From: CBDDFV01 sp965227335
Lineage (GTDB): Bacteria; Planctomycetota; Phycisphaerae; Phycisphaerales; SM1A02
Length of the DNA stretch: 7,684 bases
Direction: 5' to 3'
NCBI GenBank assembly: GCA_965227335.1
Contig: CBDDFV010000007.1
Coordinates: 1 to 7,684, forward strand
In this document: positions 1-6,509 of the stretch, piece by piece
How positions within the stretch are numbered: the stretch's first letter is position 1
Layout of the letters: every line of letters starts with the position of its first letter
The notes under the pieces: generated by a model
Databases searched by the model: none
The model's input: only the letters and a program-made list of their open reading frames with translations
Told to the model about the DNA's origin: nothing
Made by a program: the position numbers and the translations under genes

Positions 1-43
1 GCCGACGAGGCCTCGACCCGCCCGGTCCCGATCCGAGTCAAAG

Positions 44-125
44 TGCGGGCGAGAGGATTCGAACCTCCACGGGTTGCCCCACTGGAACCTAAATCCAGCG
101 CGTCTGCCAGTTCCGCCACGCCCGC
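44..125 (-). tRNA. tRNA-Leu (anticodon UAG)
   Basis: Read on the minus strand, this folds as a class II tRNA. A 7-bp acceptor stem pairs GCGGGCG (125-119) with CGCCCGC (51-45), with discriminator A at 44. The anticodon arm is CTGGA-TTTAGGT-TCCAG, giving anticodon UAG, which reads CUA/CUN leucine codons. The long variable arm contains GGG-GCAA-CCC, as expected for tRNA-Leu. The T arm is GGAGG-TTCGAAT-CCTCT. The 3' CCA is not encoded (the next bases read CTT), so it must be added after transcription. The gene is divergent from the DoxX gene. Confidence 0.97.
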
Positions 126-144
126 CATCGCGTTGCCGGGTAGG

Positions 145-173
145 ATTATGGAAGGACCGCGGAACGCGGGCAA
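145..173 (-). promoter_or_regulatory. Probable sigma70-type promoter of the tRNA-Leu gene
   Basis: On the minus strand, TTGCCC (173-168) is followed after exactly 17 bases by CATAAT (150-145). These match the TTGACA and TATAAT consensus hexamers at 4 and 5 of 6 positions. Transcription would start near 138, giving a leader of about 13 nt before the mature tRNA 5' end at 125. Spacing, orientation and distance all fit a tRNA promoter. This is a reading by eye and no start site has been measured. Confidence 0.55.
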
Positions 174-215
174 GCCGCTTCCCAACCAGTCCTCAGTTCC
201 CGGAGAGTCCCGACA

Positions 216-1019
216 ATGACCTTTTCCCGATCCGCCGCCGTGAATGTCACCCCGCTGCTCGCGCGCGTGGTGCTCGCGCTGATCTTCATCCCGGCGGGAT
301 ACAGCAAACTCTTTGTCATGAAGCCGTTCGACGGCGAACAGGCCGCCACCCTTCGCGCCCTCGGCGTCGAGGGCCAGCCCCCGGCGGCTGACACGGACGC
401 GCAGGCCCGATCAGGCCTGATGACGACGCCGACCGCCGCGCTGCTGGTCTCATCGCTCGGGACCGTTCAGGACGAAGACGGCGGGCTGACCGAAGCTGCC
501 CAGGACGCCGCGGACGACGTGGCGGAAGCGGCCGAAGACGTGGCGGAGGCGGTCGAGGAGGCGGTGACGCCCGATCCGATCGACCTCACCGGCGTCTCCC
601 GGGACCCGATGGAAGTCCGGAGCCTCTACAGCATCGCGCTGATGCTCGAGTCGAACCAGATGCCCCAGCCGGTGCTCGGGGCGTGGCTCGCGGCGATCAC
701 GGAGTTTGTCGGCGGCATCCTGCTCGTCCTCGGTCTGTTCACCCGCGTGTGGGGCCTCGGCCTCGCGGTCGCGATGGGCATGGCGTTCTACCTCACGACA
801 TGGCAGAACCACGGCGGGACGGACTTCTTCGGCAACCTGATGAAGTTCCTGCCCGAGGGGAACTACCCGGCGTTCAACACGCTCGGCGCCCAGCTCGCCC
901 TCGGGGTGCTCGCCCTCGGCGTGACGTTCTCCGGCGCGGGTCTGCTCAGCCTCGATCACCTTCTCTTCGGACGGAAACGCAACAAGGCCGTCGTCGTCGA
1001 CGACGACTTCAGCGACTGA
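216..1019 (+). CDS. DoxX family membrane protein with a large acidic insertion
   Basis: This 267-residue integral membrane protein belongs to the DoxX family, small four-helix proteins whose members are linked to redox stress or quinone-related processes. The function here is unknown. TM1 (about 12-33, LLARVVLALIFIPAGYSKL) and the block at 152-195 (E163, GGILLVLGLFTR, then a second hydrophobic helix) are the family hallmarks. A last helix lies near 223-245. Between TM1 and TM2 there are about 110 extra residues, including an Ala/Glu/Asp helix at 92-117 with heptad spacing of A/V (95/102/109/116 and 99/106/113). Typical DoxX proteins are about 130-150 residues, so the insertion accounts for most of the extra length. 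The ATG at 216 has GGAGAG at 202-207. The C-terminus is charged (VVVDDDFSD). The gene ends 10 bases before the vWA gene, so the two are probably co-transcribed. Confidence 0.85.
   Translation: MTFSRSAAVNVTPLLARVVLALIFIPAGYSKLFVMKPFDGEQAATLRALGVEGQPPAADTDAQARSGLMTTPTAALLVSSLGTVQDEDGGLTEAAQDAADDVAEAAEDVAEAVEEAVTPDPIDLTGVSRDPMEVRSLYSIALMLESNQMPQPVLGAWLAAITEFVGGILLVLGLFTRVWGLGLAVAMGMAFYLTTWQNHGGTDFFGNLMKFLPEGNYPAFNTLGAQLALGVLALGVTFSGAGLLSLDHLLFGRKRNKAVVVDDDFSD
516..557 (+). repeat. 21-nt tandem duplication inside the DoxX insertion
   Basis: Two adjacent 21-base units, 516-536 and 537-557, differ at only three positions (gaa/gag, gcc/gtc, gaa/gag). They encode DVAEAAE and DVAEAVE, one heptad each. 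The in-frame, heptad-sized unit suggests that the acidic helix grew by tandem duplication. A low-complexity Ala/Glu composition could produce part of this similarity. Confidence 0.65.
990..1007. repeat. 18-bp perfect palindrome at the end of the DoxX gene
   Basis: GTCGTCGTCGACGACGAC equals its own reverse complement. It encodes the VVVDDD run near the DoxX C-terminus and lies 22 bases before the vWA start codon. Because a Val run (GTC) followed by an Asp run (GAC) automatically gives such a palindrome, protein sequence alone can explain it. Confidence 0.7.
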
Positions 1020-1029
1020 TCCCGCCGGG

Positions 1030-2016
1030 ATGATCACCGACGCGTCGACGACGCCGACCCCCGACCCGCCCGACGAGCCGCGCCGGTCAATGTGGTCGCG
1101 CCCGGAGCGCGCCGCGCCCTGGCTGATCTCGCTCACCATTCACGCGATCATCATCTTCCTCGGCTTCGCGATCACCTGGGGCGCGTTGGCGCTCACCGAT
1201 GACCGCGACGCCGCGGACGTCATCATCGCGGACTTCGACGCCCTCACGTATCAGCCGGAGGCGGCGATCACGCTCGATCTCGACGATGCGGACGCGTCGG
1301 CCGAGGAACCGCTCGAGTTCGACACCCCCATTCCCGCCCCGACGACGCCGGCGAACACGCTGACGCCGCAGGACCTGCCCGCCTCGACGTGGACGGATCT
1401 CGGCGCCCCCGAACTGCCGGCCTTCCTCGCCGCGCCCGACGCCGAGGCGGCGGCCTTCGCGGGGCTGAAGGCGACGAACGCCCGGGACATCGTCTACGTG
1501 ATCGACGCGTCGGGCTCGATGATCTCCTCGTTCCAGATCGTGGCGGATGAGCTGTCGCGCTCGCTGTCCGCCCTCGCCCCGCCCCAGCGATTCGCGGTGA
1601 TCCTCTTCCAGCAGAATCAGGCCCTCTGGGTCACGCCGCGCGGCCGACTGACCGGGGCCACGCCCGCCAACACGGCGTCCGCCGCCGCCGACGTCCGCAA
1701 GATCTTCCCGCAGGGTCGCTCCAACCCGCTGAACGCGTTGCGCGACGCCCTGCGGCTCGAACCCGACGTGGTGTTCCTGCTGAGCGTGAACATCACGGGG
1801 GCGGGCGAGTTCGAGGTCGATGCGGACGATCTTCTCAGGGCCTTGGCGCGATCGAACCCGATCGATCCGGTGACGGACGCGCGACGGACGTCGATCAAGT
1901 GCATTCAGTTTCTCGATCCCGATCCGCTCGACACGCTGCGTCGGATCGCGGAGACGCACGGGGGTCCGGACGGCTTCACGTTTCTCGATCGCGAGACCCT
2001 CGGTCTGCCCCGCTGA
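1030..2016 (+). CDS. Single-pass membrane vWA-domain protein with a TonB-like N-terminal helix
   Basis: A 328-residue protein in three parts. Residues 1-31 form a short, Pro-rich, basic-ended cytoplasmic tail. Residues 32-53 form one membrane helix, preceded by P30-W31 and containing S34-x3-H38, the spacing of the TonB/TolA-type motif that contacts ExbBD/TolQR. Residues 55-150 are an acidic, Ala/Pro-rich linker. Residues about 153-325 form a vWA fold: VYVIDASGSM with MIDAS residues D159, S161 and S163, the strand FAVILFQQ, a second loop QGRSNPLNAL (S231), the strand VVFLLS, and a closing IKCIQFLDPDPLDTLRRIAETHGG block. The usual Asp of the third MIDAS loop (LLSDG type) is V253 here, so metal binding may be altered. 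The start at 1030 has no strong ribosome site; an in-frame ATG at 1090 (M21) would still keep the helix. The gene sits between DoxX and ExbB. Confidence 0.87.
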   Translation: MITDASTTPTPDPPDEPRRSMWSRPERAAPWLISLTIHAIIIFLGFAITWGALALTDDRDAADVIIADFDALTYQPEAAITLDLDDADASAEEPLEFDTPIPAPTTPANTLTPQDLPASTWTDLGAPELPAFLAAPDAEAAAFAGLKATNARDIVYVIDASGSMISSFQIVADELSRSLSALAPPQRFAVILFQQNQALWVTPRGRLTGATPANTASAAADVRKIFPQGRSNPLNALRDALRLEPDVVFLLSVNITGAGEFEVDADDLLRALARSNPIDPVTDARRTSIKCIQFLDPDPLDTLRRIAETHGGPDGFTFLDRETLGLPR

Positions 2017-2057
2017 TCACAACGGCGACGGCGTTCCCCGGGAGGCTCGACCACGGG

Positions 2058-2063
2058 TAGGAT
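2058..2063 (+). promoter_or_regulatory. Candidate -10 element before the exbB-like gene
   Basis: TAGGAT lies in the 97-base gap between the vWA and ExbB genes, about 51 bases before the ATG. The 10-mer CGGGTAGGAT (2054-2063) also occurs at 137-146 before the DoxX gene. No good -35 hexamer is found 16-18 bases upstream (best is TTCCCC). It could allow the ExbB chain to be transcribed separately from DoxX-vWA, but the support is weak. Confidence 0.22.
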
Positions 2064-2113
2064 GGTCGCGGGCGGCGCTCGTGCGAGGACGATGCGCCGG
2101 AACGAGGTGACGC

Positions 2114-3061
2114 ATGGATGGAACCGGCCCCGACCGGACCCGACGACGGTTCAGACTTCGAATTCCGATCCTGGCGACGCGACGGCTGACGCTGCTCGCC
2201 GTCGCGCTCAGCACGATCAGCGCGATCACGATCATGTCCGCCGCGCTCGCCGCCGCGCCCGGCTCGATCCTCAATGCGCCGCTGAACGACAACGCGACGA
2301 CGGTCGACGTCGCGACCGCTGACGGCGACGACGACGACGGCGGGGCGAGCTTCGCCGACGCCTTCTTCATCGCCCGCCGGGTCGACGCGCGGGGCGAGCG
2401 TCAGATCGAGTGGCTGGGGTCGCTCGTGATCTGGCTGCTGCTCCTCATGTCGCTGGTCAGCCTCGGCCTGATCGGTCAGATGTCGCTGGCGAATCATCGC
2501 AAGACGATCCTGCCGGACGGCGCGACGGACGAGCTCGATGTGCTGCTGCGCGACGGCGAGTACCGGCGGGCCATCAACGTCGTCAAGGGGAACGAAACGC
2601 TGTTCAGCGCGCTCATGCACACGACGCTGCTGCAAGCCGCGCACGGACACGCGGCGATGCTGAACGCGCTCGTGCAGACGGCGGACGAACTCGCGGCGCA
2701 GCGGATTCGCCGGATCGAGATCCTGAACGTGCTCGGCCAGGTCAGTCCGATGATCGGTCTCTTCGGCACGGTGTACGGGATGATCCTGGCGTTTCAATCG
2801 ATTGTCGCGGCGGGCGGCACGGCGGACCCGGTGCGTCTGGCGGGGGGCATCTCGACGGCGCTGACCACGACGTTCTGGGGGCTGGTGGTCGCGATTCCCG
2901 CCCTCGCGGCGTACGCGCTCCTTCGCGCCCGGATCGAGGGGCTCACCGCCGAAGCAGCGATGGCCGGCGAGACCCTGCTCGCGCGGTTTCGACCGGCGGG
3001 TGAGAAGGGCGTCGAGACGGCGTCCGCGTCGAAGACGAAGAAGAAGTCGTCCGGGTCATGA
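2114..3061 (+). CDS. ExbB/TolQ/MotA-family proton channel subunit
   Basis: This 315-residue protein is the probable pentameric channel component of a proton-driven ExbBD/TolQR-type motor in the inner membrane. An Arg-rich start and hydrophobic stretch (25-48, ending SAALAAAPG) look like a signal peptide. An Asp-rich linker (D70-G-DDDD-GG) leads to TM1 (about 101-123). After a cytoplasmic helical region come TM2 (about 204-230, LGQVSPMIGLFGTVYGMI) and TM3 (about 242-268, GGISTALTTTFWGLVVAIP). T219 and T253 align by eye with the conserved channel threonines of E. coli ExbB (T148, T181). The family Glu in the TM3 GIxEAL motif is T248 here. The C-terminus is a Lys/Ser-rich tail. The ATG at 2114 has GAGGTG at 2104-2109. 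The stop overlaps the next start as ATGA. Confidence 0.93.
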   Translation: MDGTGPDRTRRRFRLRIPILATRRLTLLAVALSTISAITIMSAALAAAPGSILNAPLNDNATTVDVATADGDDDDGGASFADAFFIARRVDARGERQIEWLGSLVIWLLLLMSLVSLGLIGQMSLANHRKTILPDGATDELDVLLRDGEYRRAINVVKGNETLFSALMHTTLLQAAHGHAAMLNALVQTADELAAQRIRRIEILNVLGQVSPMIGLFGTVYGMILAFQSIVAAGGTADPVRLAGGISTALTTTFWGLVVAIPALAAYALLRARIEGLTAEAAMAGETLLARFRPAGEKGVETASASKTKKKSSGS

Positions 3062-3525
3062 GCCGCATGGCCTCCAGACCGGTGCAGGCGAACCTCACGC
3101 CGATGATCGACGTGATCTTTCTGCTGATCGTGTTCTTCGTGCTCGTGTCGCAGATCGTCGACATCGAGACCGCGGACATGACGCTGCCCGCGCCGCAGGA
3201 TCCGGCGTCACAACTGCCGGGGGACGAACAGCGTCTCGTGATCAACGTGCTGCCCGGGCCGGACGGACGGGCGGCGGGATACCGCGTGGGCGGCCGGACG
3301 CTGCCGCCGGATCCGGCGCGGCTGACGGCGTTCGTGCACGATCAGTACGCCCGCACGCCGCGCGATGAACCGCTGCGGGCGATCAACCTGCGGGCGGATC
3401 GCTCGACGCGGTACGAATCCGTGCATCCCGCCCTGGAGGCGGTGCGCGAAGCGGCCCGACGGGCGGGACGGGGCCGGCCGCCTCGCGTCAACCTGGTCGT
3501 CGTCCGGGAAGGGGGCGGCGGGTGA
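3058..3525 (+). CDS. ExbD/TolR-family proton channel subunit 1
   Basis: A 155-residue single-pass protein with the standard ExbD layout: a short cytoplasmic N-terminus, one helix (about 16-37) beginning NLTPMIDVIFLLIVFFVL, and a periplasmic domain. D18 corresponds to the protonated Asp of E. coli ExbD (D25) and TolR (D23). The periplasmic part (60-150) has the alternating strand/helix pattern of the family, including LVINVLPG, INLRADRST and VNLVVVRE. ExbD sits inside the ExbB ring and transmits proton flow to a periplasmic arm. The ATG overlaps the ExbB stop by 4 bases, implying translational coupling; M4 is an alternative start. The protein differs clearly from the following ExbD, so the pair is not a recent duplicate. 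Confidence 0.93.
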   Translation: MSRMASRPVQANLTPMIDVIFLLIVFFVLVSQIVDIETADMTLPAPQDPASQLPGDEQRLVINVLPGPDGRAAGYRVGGRTLPPDPARLTAFVHDQYARTPRDEPLRAINLRADRSTRYESVHPALEAVREAARRAGRGRPPRVNLVVVREGGGG

Positions 3526-4043
3526 ACAAGCTCAGTCCCGTCATCCCTACCACTGACGAGGGCCTGACGCGCCGCCGGCGTCACGCGTCGGGGCGCGGCG
3601 TCAGGCCGCTCAACATGACGCCGATGATCGACGTCGTGTTCCTGCTCCTCATCTACTTCCTGGTCGCGACCGATTTTCGCGGCGGCGAGGAGATCTACCG
3701 ACTCGATCTTCCCGATCGGTCCGGCGCGACCGCCCAGTCCGATCCGTTCGACCTCGAGGAAGAGCCGTTGCGGATTCTGGTCAGCGGCCTTGAACCGACC
3801 GACGCGAGGATCCGCGTCGAAGGGCCGTACGAGCAGCCGCGCTCCTTCGACGCGCTCCACGAGTTCCTGAACCGCCGGCAGATCAACGACGTCAATCCCG
3901 GCGGGCTCTTCCCCGCCTCGCATCCGATCCTGATCCAGCCGACGGGCGGCGCGGCGTGGTCGGTTGCGGTCGAGGCGTTCAACGCGGCGGCGCGAGCGGG
4001 ATACACGAACGTCACGCTTGAACCGCCCGCGGCGGGACTGTGA
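3522..4043 (+). CDS. ExbD/TolR-family proton channel subunit 2
   Basis: A 173-residue ExbD homologue with a longer, Arg-rich N-terminus (RRRRH at 17-21). The membrane helix starts NMTPMIDVVFLLLIYFLVATDF, with D37 as the expected proton-carrying residue. The periplasmic part has the strand-like LRILVSG and a C-terminal block ILIQPTGGAAWSVAVEAFNAAARAGYTNVTLEPP, typical of the ExbD fold. It begins with GTG, overlapping the previous TGA (GTGA), with GGAAGGGGG at 3508-3516 upstream as a possible ribosome site. Two dissimilar ExbDs beside one ExbB suggest a heterodimer inside the channel ring, since ExbBD complexes hold two ExbD chains. This is inference, and each could instead form homodimers. Confidence 0.92.
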   Translation: MNKLSPVIPTTDEGLTRRRRHASGRGVRPLNMTPMIDVVFLLLIYFLVATDFRGGEEIYRLDLPDRSGATAQSDPFDLEEEPLRILVSGLEPTDARIRVEGPYEQPRSFDALHEFLNRRQINDVNPGGLFPASHPILIQPTGGAAWSVAVEAFNAAARAGYTNVTLEPPAAGL

Positions 4044-6484
4044 CCGTGCGTCGTGGCGTCGCCGTCATTCTGGCCCTGCTGAGCGGAGCGATCGCCCGCG
4101 GGCAATCCGCGGCGGAGATCCCGGCGCGACTCGAGCAGATCGCGGACGCGCGACGGATCGCGGTGGATCCGCAGGTCGCACTCGACGACCGACGCGCCGC
4201 CGCGCAACGGGCGGTGGACGACTGGATCGCGCTCGCCGTTGATCATCCCGACGCGCCGGACGCGCCGACCTGGCGGCTGAACGCAGCGTCGGACGCGTTC
4301 TTCCTTCTCCTGCCGTTCGACGCGGCGGAGCTGGCGGTGCAGTTCGGGCGTCCGACTCCCGCCCAGTCGGCCCTGATCGACGAGGTCGTGACGATCATGC
4401 GGGCGCAGGTCGATGCGGCGGCGCCGGGACTCGTCACGCGGATCGACACGCTGGAAGCGCGTCTGCGGGCGGGCGACGGCGGCGAACGCGAACGACGACG
4501 CCGGACCGACCTCGTGAACGAACGCGACGGGCGGCTCGTGCTGCTGCGGGGGTTGCGGCGCTATCTGAACGCGGCGTTCGTGATGGGGCGAGACGCCCCG
4601 GGACGCGCGCGGCTGTACGAAGACGCCGTGCGCGATCTGAATGAAGCGGCGCGACGGTTCGACGGCGCGGCGGGTCGGGCTGCGCAGTTGCGGGCGGGAC
4701 ACGCCCTCGCGGAGCTAGGCCGGTTCGACGAAGCGGAGACGCGTTTTCGCACGATCGCGACCGATCCGGACGCGCCCGCACGCGACGTGCTCGCGGCTCG
4801 GCTCGGCGGCGTGCGGAACCGGGTGATTCGCGGCGGGCCGGGGGCGGGACTGACCGCGATCGCGAGCGTCCGCGATCGCTACCGACGCGACGCCGGGGCC
4901 GCGATCCTGCTGCTGCTCGCCGACACCGAGCATCGCCTGCTCGCCGCGTCCGGCCTGCCGGCGACGGAATGCATCGCCCCGTACGTCGCGCTTCTGAGCG
5001 AGCCCGACGACACGACGCGCGACGCGTTGCGCGGCGTGGCGACCACGCGCATTCTGGAGGCCGTTCCGCCCGACGCGCCGACCGACGCTCTACCCGCCAT
5101 CGTCCGCATCCTCGAGGCGGAACGGATGGCGCGCGATCCCGTCCGGCGCGGCGCCGCCCTCGCCATCCTGCGCGAACTCCTCGGCGATCGGCAGATGAAG
5201 GCGTCGGATCGAGCGGCGGCGCTGCAGACGCTCGGCGACGTGGCGCAGATGGCCGGCGGACTGGAGGAGGCCGCCGACGCCTGGGAGCGACTCGCGCGTG
5301 AGTTCTCCACCCGCCCACGGGCGATCCCCGCGATTCAGGACGCGGCGCGTCTTCGTCTCCGGCTCTACCGCGACGATCCGACGCCCGCTCGACGGGACGC
5401 GGCGGCGAGCGTCCTGCTGCGACTGGTTCGACAGTTCCCGCTGATGCCGAACGTCGACGCGTGGCGACTCACCGCCGGCGACTTCTTCGCGGCGATCGGC
5501 GATTCGCGGGCCGCCATCGAAGCGCTGGAAGGACTCGATCCCGCTTCGCCCGAATGGACGGCGTCGCTCCCGGTGATCGCCAACCTCATGCAACGGGAAA
5601 CCCGGGCCCTGCCGGCGGGTTTCGAGCGGGAACGCGATCAGCGGCTGCTGCTGGCGTGGGTTCGCGCCGCGTTGCGACGGCTCGACGAACGTCCGCCCGA
5701 CGACGCCGCGGCCATCGCCCGCGCCCAACTCCTCATCGTGCGGGCGGAAACGCACCTCGACCTCGACGAGGACCGCTCCGCCGCGGAAGCGCTGGCGCTG
5801 ATCGACGAACCGGGACCGCCGCTGCCGGCGGAGTGGATCGGCCGACGACGGCGGGCGGCGTACCGGACGCTGGTGCTCGCGGACCGGTTCGAGGACGCCA
5901 ACGAAACGCTGCGCCGACTGCTGAACGAAGCTCCCGGCGAGGGCGTGACGGTGATCGGCGACCTCGTCGGCGATCTCGGGACGGCGCTGAACGATCCGAC
6001 GACGTCGGCCGCGCGGGCGGACGCGCTGGCCGAGGCGCTGGACCCGCTCGTGCGTCTGCTCGAGGAGCGTCTGCCGCCCACGAGCGCCGACGAGTCGATC
6101 GTGGCGATCCGGCTTCGGATCGGCGATGCGTGCCTGGCGGCGCGATCATTCGATCGTGCGCGGCGGTCATACGAGGCGGTGCTCTCGGTCCGTCCGAACC
6201 TCGCGTCGGCTCTGCTCGGCCGCGCCGAGTGCCAGTGGGCCCTGGACATCGAACTCGACGACGCGATGCGGACCTACCGGCGACTGGCGAATGCGACGTC
6301 CGACGTGCGGGGCGAGATCTTCTGGCGATCGCAGCTCCGGATGCTGGAGATCCTCGACCGTCTGAAACGCAACGTGGATCAGATCGCACCGCGGATCAAC
6401 CGGCTGCAGAAGCTCGACCCGACGTTGGGCGGACCTGCGTTCCGGCCTCGCTTCGAGCAGTTGCGACGGACGCATGCGCCATGA
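4040..6484 (+). CDS. Large secreted TPR-like repeat protein of the ExbBD cluster
   Basis: An 814-residue, mostly alpha-helical protein. The first 23 residues look like a signal peptide (VRRGVAVILALLSGAIARGQS), placing it in the periplasm. The rest is rich in Ala, Arg, Asp and Leu. TPR-like helix pairs are recognisable at about 216-245 (GHALAELGRFDEAETRFR), 395-425 (LGDVAQMAGGLEEAADAWERL) and 695-725 (IGDACLAARSFDRARRSYEAVL, then RPN), with degenerate repeats likely between. No catalytic motif was seen. The GTG start overlaps the ExbD2 stop (GTGA); a second in-frame GTG lies at 4046. TPR proteins tied to ExbBD systems are known elsewhere, for example TtpC with the Vibrio TonB2 system, so this is probably a periplasmic scaffold or load for the motor. 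The exact role is unknown. Confidence 0.85.
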   Translation: MTVRRGVAVILALLSGAIARGQSAAEIPARLEQIADARRIAVDPQVALDDRRAAAQRAVDDWIALAVDHPDAPDAPTWRLNAASDAFFLLLPFDAAELAVQFGRPTPAQSALIDEVVTIMRAQVDAAAPGLVTRIDTLEARLRAGDGGERERRRRTDLVNERDGRLVLLRGLRRYLNAAFVMGRDAPGRARLYEDAVRDLNEAARRFDGAAGRAAQLRAGHALAELGRFDEAETRFRTIATDPDAPARDVLAARLGGVRNRVIRGGPGAGLTAIASVRDRYRRDAGAAILLLLADTEHRLLAASGLPATECIAPYVALLSEPDDTTRDALRGVATTRILEAVPPDAPTDALPAIVRILEAERMARDPVRRGAALAILRELLGDRQMKASDRAAALQTLGDVAQMAGGLEEAADAWERLAREFSTRPRAIPAIQDAARLRLRLYRDDPTPARRDAAASVLLRLVRQFPLMPNVDAWRLTAGDFFAAIGDSRAAIEALEGLDPASPEWTASLPVIANLMQRETRALPAGFERERDQRLLLAWVRAALRRLDERPPDDAAAIARAQLLIVRAETHLDLDEDRSAAEALALIDEPGPPLPAEWIGRRRRAAYRTLVLADRFEDANETLRRLLNEAPGEGVTVIGDLVGDLGTALNDPTTSAARADALAEALDPLVRLLEERLPPTSADESIVAIRLRIGDACLAARSFDRARRSYEAVLSVRPNLASALLGRAECQWALDIELDDAMRTYRRLANATSDVRGEIFWRSQLRMLEILDRLKRNVDQIAPRINRLQKLDPTLGGPAFRPRFEQLRRTHAP

Positions 6485-6497
6485 CCGCGCCCATCGG

Positions 6498-6503
6498 TAT
6501 GAT
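6498..6503 (+). promoter_or_regulatory. Candidate -10 element for the HEPN-CBS gene, possibly leaderless
   Basis: TATGAT matches TATAAT at 5 of 6 positions. Six bases later comes the A of the ATG at 6510, exactly where transcription would begin. No Shine-Dalgarno sequence precedes that ATG, which fits a leaderless mRNA. No -35 match is seen 15-18 bases upstream, and the site lies just past the end of the TPR gene. Confidence 0.35.
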
Positions 6504-6509
6504 TGCCGC

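Noticed and set aside
6..15. CGAGGCCTCG palindrome downstream of the tRNA
   Set aside because: Perfect 10-bp palindrome but no loop and no T-tract, so not a credible terminator; expected by chance in GC-rich DNA.
1087..1959. Minus-strand open frame of 290 codons opposite the vWA gene
   Set aside because: Antisense shadow with extreme Arg/Val/Glu content; the plus strand encodes a clear vWA domain.
2321..2343. GAC-rich repeat in the ExbB gene as a regulatory or slippage repeat
   Set aside because: Short, and interrupted by GGC codons; explained by the Asp-rich linker of the protein.
3695..4702. Minus-strand open frame of 335 codons across ExbD2 and the TPR gene
   Set aside because: Spans the coupled junction of two well-supported genes and has Arg/Pro-rich composition without a recognisable fold.
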